Assembly: GCA_029239355.1 (NCBI GenBank)
Contig: JAQZAZ010000006.1
Span: 62,001-126,000 of the forward strand
Reading direction: 5' to 3'
Origin: Sphingobacterium sp.
GTDB lineage: Bacteria; Bacteroidota; Bacteroidia; Sphingobacteriales; Sphingobacteriaceae
Length of the DNA: 64,000 nt
In this document: positions 37,040-46,289 of the stretch, in pieces
Position numbering within the stretch: position 1 is the stretch's first letter
Layout: every line of letters begins with the position of its first letter
Translations under genes and position numbers: made by a program
Notes under the pieces: generated by a model
Seen by the model: only the letters and a program-made list of their open reading frames with translations
Databases searched by the model: none
Told to the model about the DNA's origin: nothing

Positions 37040-37362
37040 TTACACCGTAATCTTTAGTGATTGAATCAATCCTTCGACAAATTCGAGATCGTAAGTAAAA
37101 ATCAATGGACTACCAAGAAATATCCCTGATATTTCAATTTTAATACGCCTTTATTTTCATCTCCTTCAAAACTGATTGGTTTCATAACCAGATTATATTT
37201 TTTATTACCTTCAATAATCCATTGAGAGATTTTAGTTCTCCCTATATGTGCTCTTCCTTTATCTAACATGATTCCTGTTTCGCAAAAACAATTGGAATAA
37301 GCGATACTATCAAATTTATTTTGTGCAGTATTGAGGTCTGCTATTACTTGAGGTAAATCCAT
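37040..37362 (-). pseudogene. SnoaL/NTF2-like protein, broken by a 1-base deletion
   Basis: The open frame (37102-37362, 86 aa) reads as an NTF2-like protein up to GVLKLK and then degenerates. Adding one base to the poly-T/A run near 37138-37141 restores the expected ending: ISGIFLGSPLIFTYDLEF, then IQSLKI, closing at 37040. So one base is missing in a homopolymer, either a true frameshift or a sequencing error. The intact family is a small cone-shaped barrel, often a ligand-binding or isomerase-like protein. It is 12 bp after the SDR gene, itself broken. Confidence 0.78.
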
Positions 37363-37373
37363 ATCTTTACGGA

Positions 37374-38165
37374 TTAAATTGTTGGGATGGTTCCGCCATC
37401 TATGATATATTCCGTCCCCGTTAGATAGCCTGCTCGGGGAGATACAAGAAATCCTACTAATTCTGCTATTTCCTGAGGCTGAGCTGGTCGTCCATAGGGA
37501 ATTCCTCCTAATGCATTCATTACACTTTGTCTTGCTCCTTCTAGTGAAATATGTGAGCTTTCTGAAATTCGTTCAATCATTCTTATGTATGCATCTGTCA
37601 TAATCCATCACGGTGAAACGGTCAATACACGTACTCCCTGGGAGGACACTTCTTTTGACAAACCCTTACTATAGTTAATTAATCCTGCTTTTGCAGCTGC
37701 ATAAGGAAGTGTCGAATCATAAAGTGGTAATCTTCCCTGAATAGAGGCCATATGAATTATCACCCCCGTTTTCCTTGTTAGCATTTGAGGTAAGAAGGAT
37801 CTATCTAAACGGACTGATGCCAATAAGTTCGTTTGAATTGCTTCTATCCAATCTTTATCATCTAAAACGGTAAATCCTCCCGCCCGGGTTTCAGATCCTC
37901 CCAGATTGTTAATAAGGATATCTAGTTTACCAAATCTGTCCAATAGCGCTGTGGACACTTTAGCCGTGCCTTCTGGCTTACTTAGATCCGCGGAAATAAA
38001 ATGCAGATCGTTGGGTGACTCAGGTTCGTTCCGTGCTGTAATGATAACGGTGGCCCCCGCTTCTTTTAACCGCTCTGCAATAGCTTTGCCAGCACCTTTG
38101 GTTCCGCCGGTTACCAAAGCAATTTTGCCGGATAATTCGTTGTAGTACTCAAATTTTTGATCCAT
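37374..38165 (-). pseudogene. Short-chain dehydrogenase/reductase interrupted by an in-frame TGA
   Basis: From MDQKFEYYNEL (38165) the SDR reads TGGTKGAGKAIA (NAD(P)-binding), NNLGG, the Tyr-Lys pair YAAAKAG, and VRVLTVSP. There a TGA follows, then WIMTDA and the normal ending 'GFLVSPRAGYLTGTEYIIDGGT' in the same frame. The family has Gly at this position (SPGW), so GGA became TGA by one G-to-T change. The ORF track splits it into 37608-38234 and 37374-37601. Read-through would be needed to give a complete enzyme of ~264 aa. Confidence 0.88.
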
Positions 38166-38232
38166 TTGCATTTTCTTTTGAACAAAGTTCTTGTATAATA
38201 CCGGTCTGTACAAGTACGGAATTACGAATTGC

Positions 38233-38285
38233 ATAGGGATAAATTTTTCCCCTATTGCGCCAATTGGAACATAGGGTTAACTTTG
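38233..38285 (+). promoter_or_regulatory. Divergent HxlR operator and promoter
   Basis: ATAGGG (38233), CCCTAT (38250) and ATAGGG (38271) form two overlapping inverted pairs between the SDR and hxlR genes. A phylum-type promoter for hxlR overlaps them: TTG at 38255-38257, a 20-bp spacer, and TAACTTTG at 38278-38285. Transcription would start close to the ATG at 38290, implying a leaderless message and autoregulation. Confidence 0.6.
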
Positions 38286-38289
38286 CAAT

Positions 38290-38673
38290 ATGTATGAAAG
38301 AAAAACAACACCAAACTTAAATTGCGGCCTCGATCTCATAGGAGAAGTCTTATATGGCAAGTGGAAAATGCGTCTCCTTTGGTTTATCAACGAAGGATAT
38401 CAGCGACCGAGTGAATTAAAGCGAAAGATACCCGATGCTTCAAGAAGGGTGTTGAATATCCAGCTGAAAGAACTCGAGGAACACGAACTGGTCAGCAAAA
38501 GGATATATCCTGTCCTCCCACCAAAAGTTGAATATAGCCTGACGGACTTCGGTCTGTCTCTAATCCCCATAATCGGTGCGCTCGGACAATGGGGAGATAA
38601 AAATGATCATAAACTGAGAGAGGTAATCACGAAGGCTTTACATAATCCCGTTATATGTGAAAATATTGACTGA
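38290..38673 (+). CDS. HxlR family winged-helix regulator
   Basis: 127 residues. HxlR hallmarks: LNCGLDLIGEVLYGKWKMRLLWFINEG, RPSELKRKIPDASRRVLNIQLKELEEHELVSKR, then the wing EYSLTDFGLSLIPI. A cysteine in the N-terminal segment (NLNCGL) is in the usual redox-sensing position. It is divergent from the SDR-NTF2 operon, 124 bp away, and probably represses it; since both targets are broken, the regulator may be in the course of losing its purpose. Confidence 0.88.
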   Translation: MYERKTTPNLNCGLDLIGEVLYGKWKMRLLWFINEGYQRPSELKRKIPDASRRVLNIQLKELEEHELVSKRIYPVLPPKVEYSLTDFGLSLIPIIGALGQWGDKNDHKLREVITKALHNPVICENID

Positions 38674-38848
38674 TACAATTTTATTTTTTTATACTATTAC
38701 CTTACAAATCAATTTACTATTGATTGCGACAAGAATTAGTTAAAGTTATTTACAAAAAAAATCTACCTAATGGTTCTCCGGTTAATGCAAAACTCATTTC
38801 TTTGCACAAATGTGGTTCTAAATAGGCTAAGTAAACTTATGGTAATAT

Positions 38849-39184
38849 ATGAGCCAAACTAACTTATCAATCGAAATTTTAAATTATGGACTCCAGCTAT
38901 CACTGGAATTTGGAGAAAATTGGCTGAAACCAATTAACGAAAGGTTAGGTACCAAATTTCCGTATCTCACTAGGCAGCAGCTTGAGGAATGCAATATAAT
39001 TTGCAAAAAAGTACATCAAGTGGCTCACCGGTATATAACTGATAATCCAATTTATTCGGATTCAGGAATTAAGTTTGTAGATTTCAATAAATTTAGAAAA
39101 TTTATGTTCACAAAGTATGATTGGTTATCGAAAACAAATCTCCAACGTCTTTACAGCCAAAGTTGTTATTACGCCTATAAATAA
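38849..39184 (+). CDS. Conserved-looking hypothetical protein
   Basis: 111 residues, no signal or membrane helix, helical and rich in aromatic residues (LQLSLEFGENWLKPINERL; LEECNIICKKVHQVAHRYI; FRKFMFTKYDWLSKTNLQRLY). I do not recognise the family, although I believe similar short proteins occur in related genomes. Neighbours give no clue. Confidence 0.5.
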   Translation: MSQTNLSIEILNYGLQLSLEFGENWLKPINERLGTKFPYLTRQQLEECNIICKKVHQVAHRYITDNPIYSDSGIKFVDFNKFRKFMFTKYDWLSKTNLQRLYSQSCYYAYK

Positions 39185-39263
39185 AATATGCCGTGCTTGT
39201 TATTAAATTAAGGTTACATTTAATGAATAAGGCATTCTCAATGTTCATTTGAGAATAAAAAGA

Positions 39264-39548
39264 CTATTTCGCCTTATCATTTTCAAATTTTTTGTAATCG
39301 GCATCAAGCTCATCAAATTCATCATCCGAAACAGATATTTTTTGGCCATCTGCTATTCCCGCTATCCGATTGAAGATATCGACTGTTTTTCTGATAATTT
39401 CTTTTGGGAATTCATTTAACTTACCCTCTTCAATAAGTGATCTAAAAAACGTTAACTGTTTTGTATAAAAAGGTTCATCCTGATCCAAAATAGCATCATG
39501 GATCTTTCTTAAGGTATCTACATAAAAGTATAATTCGTTCTTTTCCAT
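39264..39548 (-). CDS. Small hypothetical helical protein
   Basis: 94 residues, acidic C-terminus (SDDEFDELDADYKKFENDKAK), no signal. A predicted helical bundle (YFYVDTLRKIHDAIL; FFRSLIEEGKLNEF; IIRKTVDIFNRIAGI). No family recognised. It is downstream of susD but separated by a strong hairpin, so it may be a separate unit. Confidence 0.5.
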   Translation of the reverse strand: MEKNELYFYVDTLRKIHDAILDQDEPFYTKQLTFFRSLIEEGKLNEFPKEIIRKTVDIFNRIAGIADGQKISVSDDEFDELDADYKKFENDKAK

Positions 39549-39714
39549 CTTTTTAAATTATTTGTTTGTCAAGTACTTCCTGATCACAGCATTCATACTG
39601 CCTTCGCCGATTTCAGTTGTGATGATATAACTTTAACAATTCCTATGACAAATTAGTTCCTATAAACTGAAATTTAATACTGTGAGCTTTGGATTGACCA
39701 ATATATGGCGAGTA

Positions 39715-39760
39715 TGTATCCTGCCTCAAAAAATGAATATTTGTTTTGAGGCAGGATACA
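39715..39760 (-). terminator. Long perfect hairpin after susD
   Basis: A 17-bp perfect inverted repeat TGTATCCTGCCTCAAAA / TTTTGAGGCAGGATACA with a 12-nt loop, 17 bp beyond the susD stop. It lacks a clear U-tract, so it may serve as a terminator or as a 3' mRNA-stabilising element. Confidence 0.75.
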
Positions 39761-39776
39761 TCGACATGATTTTCTG

Positions 39777-41654
39777 TTATTTCCAACCTGGGTTTTGAAC
39801 CAAATTTGGATTCTTGTCAATCTCCGGTTGTGGAATTGGAAACCAATAATTTTTCGCGGTAAATACACGTTTTTGATAAACTGATCGTTTAAAGAACGCT
39901 TTTGGATTCGACTCGTTATCGTCTTTTTCTGTACCTGAAAAATTCATCCCATAAAAATTTCCATTCAGCATACTTTCCCCTATTTTCCAACGCCTAATAT
40001 CCCGGTAGCGAATACCTTCATTATTGAGCTCTGCCCGGCGTTCGTTTCGGATCGCTTTTCGCATAGCCTCTTGGGAAGACGGGACAGGTAGTGCATCCCT
40101 GCCAACGCCATATTGCGGTATGCCAGCTCGCACACGTATCAAATTGAGATACTTTAAAATATCAGCATGGTTAGGTTCTACCTCATTCAAGGCTTCCGCA
40201 TAATTTAAATAAGCTTCACCCAAACGGTAGAGAACTCCTGGCCTGTACGGATTTGTCCCATTTCGGGGATCATGATCAGGATGCACTTTTTTTCGAATGA
40301 GGTATCCGTTTTGTGGTGCATCATGTGTAGGACCTCCATCCCAATTACCGCTATAAAACTGAGTAGTTCGGTTTTCCCTTCTATACCAAGAGCCGTTATA
40401 CAAAACTGAAATATAAAAACGTGGTTCACGATGGGTATACATATTATAGGTTCCCTCGAGCGTAACTTTGCCATTGCCTTGCGACTCTACCCAGGCTGTA
40501 TTTCTGACTTCTGCTGCTTTTGAAAATCCTTTCTCCTGATAGCCTGAGAGCGGATCGTCTATGGTTCTCCCATTCTCCATGAAAAAGGCGTCCACCAAGG
40601 ATTGGGTAATTCCCAATCCGCCGTTTCCTCCCGTACCACGAGGTTGTGCATGTTTGTCGTATTCCCAGATATTACTTTCAGGACGGGCAAAAAGTATCTC
40701 TTGATTCCCATCTTGGGGTCTTCGAAACAGCATATTTTGGTAGGAAAGAAAAGGATCAACGGCCCCATCGGCAGTATACTCCACATACAACTTATGACCA
40801 GCCGCTTCAGCTCTCTCAAGCAATAATTTTGACGCTGCAGATGCAATTTTCCATTTATCGACGTTATAGGTCCCATTGAAGATTGGCTCACCTTTATTGT
40901 TTACAAAACCTGTATAGGCCTGGTTTCCGTTTACGAGCGGACTGGCAGCAAATAATAGCAATCGTGCCCTTACCGCCAAGCACATAATAGAAGTGGCCCG
41001 TCCATATTTTTGTGCTGCGCTGTATTTGGCTGGCAGAATGGTCGATAAATCCAATAGTTCCTTATCCGCCCATTGTACAACCTGGTCAAAAGGCGTCTGC
41101 CCAATCATCAGTTCCTCAGCCGATGCATTGGGATCCGTCAACCCCAGATGAAAGGGGATGGCACCATAGGTCTCAAGCAGAAGCGTATAATAATAGGCAA
41201 TCATAAAACGCGCCTCCGCTTTCATCAGGTTTACCTCCTCATCTGTAACTAACTGAGCAGGATTGGGTTTGACATTATCCAGGAAAATATAGGCCGAACG
41301 GATACGTTTGGGGAGTTCGACCCAGTAATTCGGTTCCCAAGATGTACTAGGGTTCCAGTTTCCCGTCTGCATACCAATGACTGACCAACCAAACTGCTCC
41401 CAGCCAGTCGAAGGTGCCATATCATCAGAGAGTGGATCCCAACCTAGCGTTCGTGTATTTCCCCAATAGGGATCCGGCACATTGCTATATATTCCTGCCA
41501 ACCAGTCCTCTGTTCTAGTTTTGTCTTTAAAAATCATTTCTAGGGTAAGCTGGTCATCAGGACTTTTGTCCAGATATTTTGAACAGGATATAACTGTAAG
41601 GCCTAATGTTGCGAACAGTAATATCTTGGTAATTGTATGTTGTATTGTCATCAT
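39777..41654 (-). CDS. susD: SusD/RagB-like nutrient-binding outer-membrane lipoprotein
   Basis: 625 residues: lipoprotein signal ending TVISC|SK, then KYLDKSPDDQLTLEMIFKD, the standard SusD opening, several TPR-like helices (SAYIFLDNV; EARFMIAYYYTLLLETYGAIPF), and the C-terminal RagB/SusD block: YRLGEAYLNYAEALNE, IRNERRAELNNEGIRYRDIRRW, FPIPQPEIDKNPNLVQNPGW. It sits on the cell surface over the SusC channel and binds oligosaccharides. It is 14 bp downstream of susC. The ligand cannot be read. Confidence 0.95.
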   Translation of the reverse strand: MMTIQHTITKILLFATLGLTVISCSKYLDKSPDDQLTLEMIFKDKTRTEDWLAGIYSNVPDPYWGNTRTLGWDPLSDDMAPSTGWEQFGWSVIGMQTGNWNPSTSWEPNYWVELPKRIRSAYIFLDNVKPNPAQLVTDEEVNLMKAEARFMIAYYYTLLLETYGAIPFHLGLTDPNASAEELMIGQTPFDQVVQWADKELLDLSTILPAKYSAAQKYGRATSIMCLAVRARLLLFAASPLVNGNQAYTGFVNNKGEPIFNGTYNVDKWKIASAASKLLLERAEAAGHKLYVEYTADGAVDPFLSYQNMLFRRPQDGNQEILFARPESNIWEYDKHAQPRGTGGNGGLGITQSLVDAFFMENGRTIDDPLSGYQEKGFSKAAEVRNTAWVESQGNGKVTLEGTYNMYTHREPRFYISVLYNGSWYRRENRTTQFYSGNWDGGPTHDAPQNGYLIRKKVHPDHDPRNGTNPYRPGVLYRLGEAYLNYAEALNEVEPNHADILKYLNLIRVRAGIPQYGVGRDALPVPSSQEAMRKAIRNERRAELNNEGIRYRDIRRWKIGESMLNGNFYGMNFSGTEKDDNESNPKAFFKRSVYQKRVFTAKNYWFPIPQPEIDKNPNLVQNPGWK

Positions 41655-41668
41655 CTTATTGATTAATA

Positions 41669-44600
41669 TTATTTAAAATTCAACTCCAAGCCCATTGAAA
41701 TAGATTTCATGATAGGATAGCGCATACCGTTATTTACGCCAAGTTCTGGGTCCCAAAGTTTAAAATCACTTATCGTTAACAGATTATTACCTCGGATGAA
41801 TACCCTAAAATTACGGATAGAAAGATGATTCAGTAGTTTCGGAGGTAGACTGTACCCTACCTCGACATTGCGGAGTCGAAGAAAACTCATATCGCGAAGC
41901 CACCAGGTAGACGCCAGATTATTGTTTGCACTCTGATAATCCGAAAGTCGCGGATAGAAAACATCCTGTCTTGGATCATTCATTGTCCATCTATCCGAAA
42001 CATTGCTAAACATATTGCCCATAGCACCGTTTGCACTTCCAGGAATGAAATTAGCACCCCCTATAATTCGATAAGTACGAGATACCCCCTGGAAAAACAA
42101 TCCGAAATCAACGGCTTTATAGCGTAGATTGGATCCAAAACCAAATACTACCTGTGGATCTTCGGTCCCCCCGATTGCTGTTCTATCTAACGCATCGACT
42201 ACACCGTCGGCATTTAGATCACGGTATCTGATATCTCCCGGCCGCACTGGACCAAATGTATGCCGTGGGATACCAGCCCGAAGAGTACCATTAGCGATAT
42301 CCGAAAAATCTGCATCAGTGAAAAGCCCTTCATCGATAAAACCAAAAAGTTGTCCAATTGGTTTACCTGTTGAAGAACGTGAAGTACCCATGACTGCACT
42401 CGGTTCATCTTGTTCCAATATTTTGTTGACCGCATATGTAAACGTACTGCGTACAGAAAGAAACAAATTTGTATTCAGTTGTTTGTTCAATTCAAGCGAC
42501 ATATCTATACCTTTGTTGTTTACGCGACCAAAATTTGCCCAAGGAGCGTTGGTAAAACCACTCGAACCAGGGATAGAACGGCGCTGCATAAAAATATTTT
42601 TGCGATCTTCATTAAATAGATCAAACTGGAATTCTAAGGCTTTCCATAAACTGAGTTCAAGCCCGATATTAGACTTGGCGACCGTCTCCCACGTCAAGCC
42701 ACTATTACCCTGATCACCTTCCATACGACCGCTACGCTTAAAATCGTTATTCAATCCCCATGAATACCCAGCTGTCTCGTTTATGGTCGTGATATAGGCA
42801 AATCGACGGCCGTCCAGCTTATCATTACCGACAAGCCCATAAGATCCGCGCAATTTGATTTTAGAAAAAGTACTTTTCAGCTGTTCCATAAAGGGCTCTT
42901 CGGAAATATACCAACCCAGCGCAAAAGAAGGAAAGAAACCGTAGCGCTTACCTGGAGCAAAATTTTCTGATCCATTGTAACCGAAATTAAACTCAGCAAT
43001 GTATCTATTGCTATAGTTATAGGAAAATCTACCTGCTAGCCCTTGATTTCGATAAGGTAATAGATCGCCATTATCGTAGTTCCGCTGATTGTAGAGAAAC
43101 ATCCCTTCTACATTGTGGCCACCAAAGGACTGTGCATAATTAATGGCTCCCTCAAGATACATGCTCTTATCTCCCCAGTCTGAGTTTTTTTCATACCCCA
43201 GAAATTCCTGTCCATAACTGTCGATCACCAATTGCAATTTTCCATTTTCATCCCGACCGATAGCTGGATTGTAGTAATCAGGGCTTTTGCTTCTGACCAC
43301 AGAAGTATTCGAGTATCTATCGAACGAAAAAAGACTCCGTGCTTTAAGTCCTTTTAGCCAAAATGAAAGATCTTGCTCTACAGCAAACAATGATTCTATT
43401 TTACTCGCACTTATACGTTCATATCCGCGCTGTGTGGCCAAGGCCCAAGGATTTGTCCGCTGAGGAGTACGTGGTATTTCACCTGACGAGTAAATTGTAG
43501 GGTGTACATAAGGTGGAATAGTAAATGCTTCTTGAAATAATTCATCCACACTTTGAGGAGCCCTAGTTCTATCTTGGAGATAGCCCCCTATATTGAGGCG
43601 AAAGAGTGTCGTTGGGCTGACATTGATATCTACATTGGAGCGCACATTGTAACGATTTAACCGAGAAGACGAGTTCCATGCCTGTTTTTCGTCACGCTCA
43701 ATCAAACCACCCTCTCGATAATAAGACGTTACCAAAGAATAACGTAAGATATCTGACCCCCCGTTGACACTGACATTGGCCCGGGAATTGCCGGCCTGAT
43801 CCCGGAGTACAGCATCAAGCCAATTGACATCTGGATAGAGATCCGGATCAGTGTGGTTTCGGATATTATCTATCCTTTCTTTCGAATATAACCCCTGCTC
43901 ACCGCGTTCCTCCCGAATACTGTTCATAACTTCCAGATATTCTGCCGCACCTACAAATTTTGGCAGTTGTATTGGCGAAGTAATTCCCTGTTCAAAACGA
44001 GCAGAAACAATGGGCTTTCCTACTTTACCTCTTTTAGTATTAATTAAAATCACACCATTTGCACCTCGCACTCCATAAACAGCACTTGCTGCGGCATCTT
44101 TCAAGATGGAAAATGATTCGATTTCCTCCGGATCCATATTGTCAAGCGAACGCTCAACACCATCGACAAGAATCAATGGACTCCGGCTCCCTCCAAAAGT
44201 GCTTATCCCACGGATCCAAAAATTGGAATTGTCATATCCAGGTTCTCCGGAGCGCTGAACAGCAATAATACCAGCAAGCTGCCCCGCTAAGTTGTTACTC
44301 ATGGAACGAGATGTTCCAATCTGCAAACGCTTGGGTTCAATCGTTGTAATAGCACCTACTACTGATGCACGTCTTTGTGTACCAAAACCCACCACAACAA
44401 CCTCGTCCAACGCGCTAACACTATCGACGAGCACAATATTATACGCTCCATTAGCCTTAAGGGGAACGCGTTGACTAACATAGCCAACTAGACTAACAAT
44501 AAAATAGTTATCCCGGGGATCAAGCTTAAGTTCGAATTGGCCATTGTCATCTGTGGATGTGGTATACTTACCCAGACCAGCCGTAATAGTCGCGTTTGCC

Positions 44601-45019
44601 ATTGCCGTCTGTCGCTGGTTAATAACGCGTCCGGTTATTGTGCGCTCTTCCTGTGCTGTAGCTTGTTTGTTTACACGTTTCACAATAATGGTATTATCGT
44701 TTAACATATAGGAAACTTTTAAAGTCGAAAAGATCTTATCCAAAACATTCTTTATTGGTTGGTCCTTGAATGTCATCGATATCCGCTTGGAGTCGTCAAT
44801 GTCATTTGGCGAATAAATAAATTTTAAACCTGTCCTGTTATTTAGTTCTTTAAAGACTTGTTTGACCGGAAGATTATTAAAATCTATCGTTATATTTTTT
44901 TGGATGTCGAAAAGAGGGTTGGCCGAGCTAAATAGCCAGAAAAAACAGCCAAAAAAAAGGCAAAAAAATTTTCGCGCAAACTTATTTTGTTTGCGGGATG
45001 TCATAAGTAATTTATACAT
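41669..45019 (-). CDS. susC: SusC/RagA TonB-linked transporter with N-terminal STN domain
   Basis: 1116 residues (start could be the Met at 45004). Signal peptide; STN domain (~48-112, ITIDFNNLPVKQVFKELN to NTIIVKR); carboxypeptidase-like beta-sandwich (~125-205, ITGRVINQRQTAMANATI); plug with VVVGFGTQRRASVVGAI and IRGISTFGGSRSPLILVDGV; then a 22-strand barrel ending SMGLELNFK. It imports oligosaccharides through TonB. The STN domain signals import to the FecR anti-sigma factor encoded just upstream, which matches a transmembrane sigma-control circuit. Confidence 0.95.
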   Translation of the reverse strand: MYKLLMTSRKQNKFARKFFCLFFGCFFWLFSSANPLFDIQKNITIDFNNLPVKQVFKELNNRTGLKFIYSPNDIDDSKRISMTFKDQPIKNVLDKIFSTLKVSYMLNDNTIIVKRVNKQATAQEERTITGRVINQRQTAMANATITAGLGKYTTSTDDNGQFELKLDPRDNYFIVSLVGYVSQRVPLKANGAYNIVLVDSVSALDEVVVVGFGTQRRASVVGAITTIEPKRLQIGTSRSMSNNLAGQLAGIIAVQRSGEPGYDNSNFWIRGISTFGGSRSPLILVDGVERSLDNMDPEEIESFSILKDAAASAVYGVRGANGVILINTKRGKVGKPIVSARFEQGITSPIQLPKFVGAAEYLEVMNSIREERGEQGLYSKERIDNIRNHTDPDLYPDVNWLDAVLRDQAGNSRANVSVNGGSDILRYSLVTSYYREGGLIERDEKQAWNSSSRLNRYNVRSNVDINVSPTTLFRLNIGGYLQDRTRAPQSVDELFQEAFTIPPYVHPTIYSSGEIPRTPQRTNPWALATQRGYERISASKIESLFAVEQDLSFWLKGLKARSLFSFDRYSNTSVVRSKSPDYYNPAIGRDENGKLQLVIDSYGQEFLGYEKNSDWGDKSMYLEGAINYAQSFGGHNVEGMFLYNQRNYDNGDLLPYRNQGLAGRFSYNYSNRYIAEFNFGYNGSENFAPGKRYGFFPSFALGWYISEEPFMEQLKSTFSKIKLRGSYGLVGNDKLDGRRFAYITTINETAGYSWGLNNDFKRSGRMEGDQGNSGLTWETVAKSNIGLELSLWKALEFQFDLFNEDRKNIFMQRRSIPGSSGFTNAPWANFGRVNNKGIDMSLELNKQLNTNLFLSVRSTFTYAVNKILEQDEPSAVMGTSRSSTGKPIGQLFGFIDEGLFTDADFSDIANGTLRAGIPRHTFGPVRPGDIRYRDLNADGVVDALDRTAIGGTEDPQVVFGFGSNLRYKAVDFGLFFQGVSRTYRIIGGANFIPGSANGAMGNMFSNVSDRWTMNDPRQDVFYPRLSDYQSANNNLASTWWLRDMSFLRLRNVEVGYSLPPKLLNHLSIRNFRVFIRGNNLLTISDFKLWDPELGVNNGMRYPIMKSISMGLELNFK

Positions 45020-45066
45020 TTGAAAATTGATTAATATTTGATCATTACCAAAGCCATTAAGGCACG

Positions 45067-45092
45067 ATTAGGAATGTAGCAGCATTCCTAAT
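45067..45092. repeat. Inverted repeat between fecR and susC, T-run on the opposite strand
   Basis: ATTAGGAATG / CATTCCTAAT with a 6-nt loop. The eight-T tract lies on the plus strand, whereas the genes run on the minus strand, so it is not a standard terminator of fecR. It may attenuate or stabilise the transcript, or it may stop antisense transcription. Confidence 0.65.
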
Positions 45093-45098
45093 TTTTTT

Positions 45099-46223
45099 TT
45101 ATGGATTTGCTGGTGTTACATATATATTTCCTTTCTTTTCTAAATAATTTATATTATTGGTCATTTTAATCATGTTTAAGGTTTCTCTGATATCTTCGTA
45201 CCTATTGATCATCCCTGTTATTGGAAGATTTGCAATAGCTGGATCAATAGAGATTTTAGTTCCATACCATTGCTCAAATTCGAGCACAACATCCCCAAGT
45301 TTCTCGCTATCAAAACAGAATAGGCCCTTTCGCCATGCATACGCTTTTTCGATGTTGTTGGATTGAATCAATAAGATCTTCGATTTGTCTCTTTCTAAGA
45401 ATGCCTGTTGCCCGGGTTTTATAAGCACCTGTGTTCCATAACGGTTGTGTGTAAGTTGGATGCTTCCTTCTGTCAATAGTACATTTTCTTCGAAATTGCC
45501 GGATGTGCTTACATTGAATTTGGTCCCTAGGACTTTAATGGTCTGTAATGCGGAATGAACTAAAAAAGGAGTCCTTTTTCCTGCGGAATATTTTTTATGT
45601 ACATCAAAGAAAACCTCGCCGGTGATTCGTACAGCACGATTGTTTTTATTAAAATCCGGATCAAGCTCTATCGTTGCCAAATAATTAAGCCAGACTTGTG
45701 TACTATCGTCCAATAATACAGAAAAGACACTGCGCGAAGGGTTTTCGATACGTAGTTTTCCCGTATGTTCTATATTGGCAAGAGAGCCAAGCGCTAGAAC
45801 TTTTTCATTGTTGATAGTCGTATAACGGCTTCCCTTTGGCAATGTGACTAGTAGATCATAACGTTTTTGTTTTCCAATCAATAATGATGGGTTTTTCGTA
45901 CTGACTTGTTGAAGCTCGTTTTTTGTATGAGAGCTATCCATGATTTGATAAGAAATAAATAAGCTTACAAGGATAATTATACTCGCCGCTGCATACCAGG
46001 CTTTATGCATGCGTAATATAGTGTGTTTTTTTACGCGTTTTTGAACTCCAGCTTTAATTTCCTGTCCAATACGGTCCGTATCTGTTGGGGACTCCCCTGT
46101 TTTGTCCATTGCATCATAGAGATATTCGACAAATTCTTGCTCCTTCGGATTGATATTTCCCGAAATGTATCGATCAAGAAGATCTTTTAAAATTGTGCGA
46201 ACATGATGTTTTCTTTCAGACAT
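45099..46223 (-). CDS. FecR family anti-sigma factor
   Basis: 374 residues. The N-terminal ~80 residues are cytoplasmic (sigma-binding), a membrane helix (AAASIIILVSLFISYQIM, ~84-103), a FecR domain (~130-260, with the 'F.V' core 'VLGTKFNVSTSGNFEENVLLTEGSI') and a C-terminal DUF4974 domain (DSEKLGDVVLEFEQWYGTKISIDP). It holds the upstream sigma factor until the STN domain of SusC reports ligand import. It lies between sigma (66 bp) and susC (79 bp). Confidence 0.93.
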   Translation of the reverse strand: MSERKHHVRTILKDLLDRYISGNINPKEQEFVEYLYDAMDKTGESPTDTDRIGQEIKAGVQKRVKKHTILRMHKAWYAAASIIILVSLFISYQIMDSSHTKNELQQVSTKNPSLLIGKQKRYDLLVTLPKGSRYTTINNEKVLALGSLANIEHTGKLRIENPSRSVFSVLLDDSTQVWLNYLATIELDPDFNKNNRAVRITGEVFFDVHKKYSAGKRTPFLVHSALQTIKVLGTKFNVSTSGNFEENVLLTEGSIQLTHNRYGTQVLIKPGQQAFLERDKSKILLIQSNNIEKAYAWRKGLFCFDSEKLGDVVLEFEQWYGTKISIDPAIANLPITGMINRYEDIRETLNMIKMTNNINYLEKKGNIYVTPANP

Positions 46224-46289
46224 ATAAAGATGGTTTATATTGGTTCCTTTCTATATGTCGTTGTAACTGCTAAAAACTCCCAAAAAAAA

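Noticed and set aside
40602-42713. Plus-strand ORFs of 70-194 aa inside susD and susC
   Set aside because: They lie antisense to well-supported genes and have no family features; shadows of the real frames.
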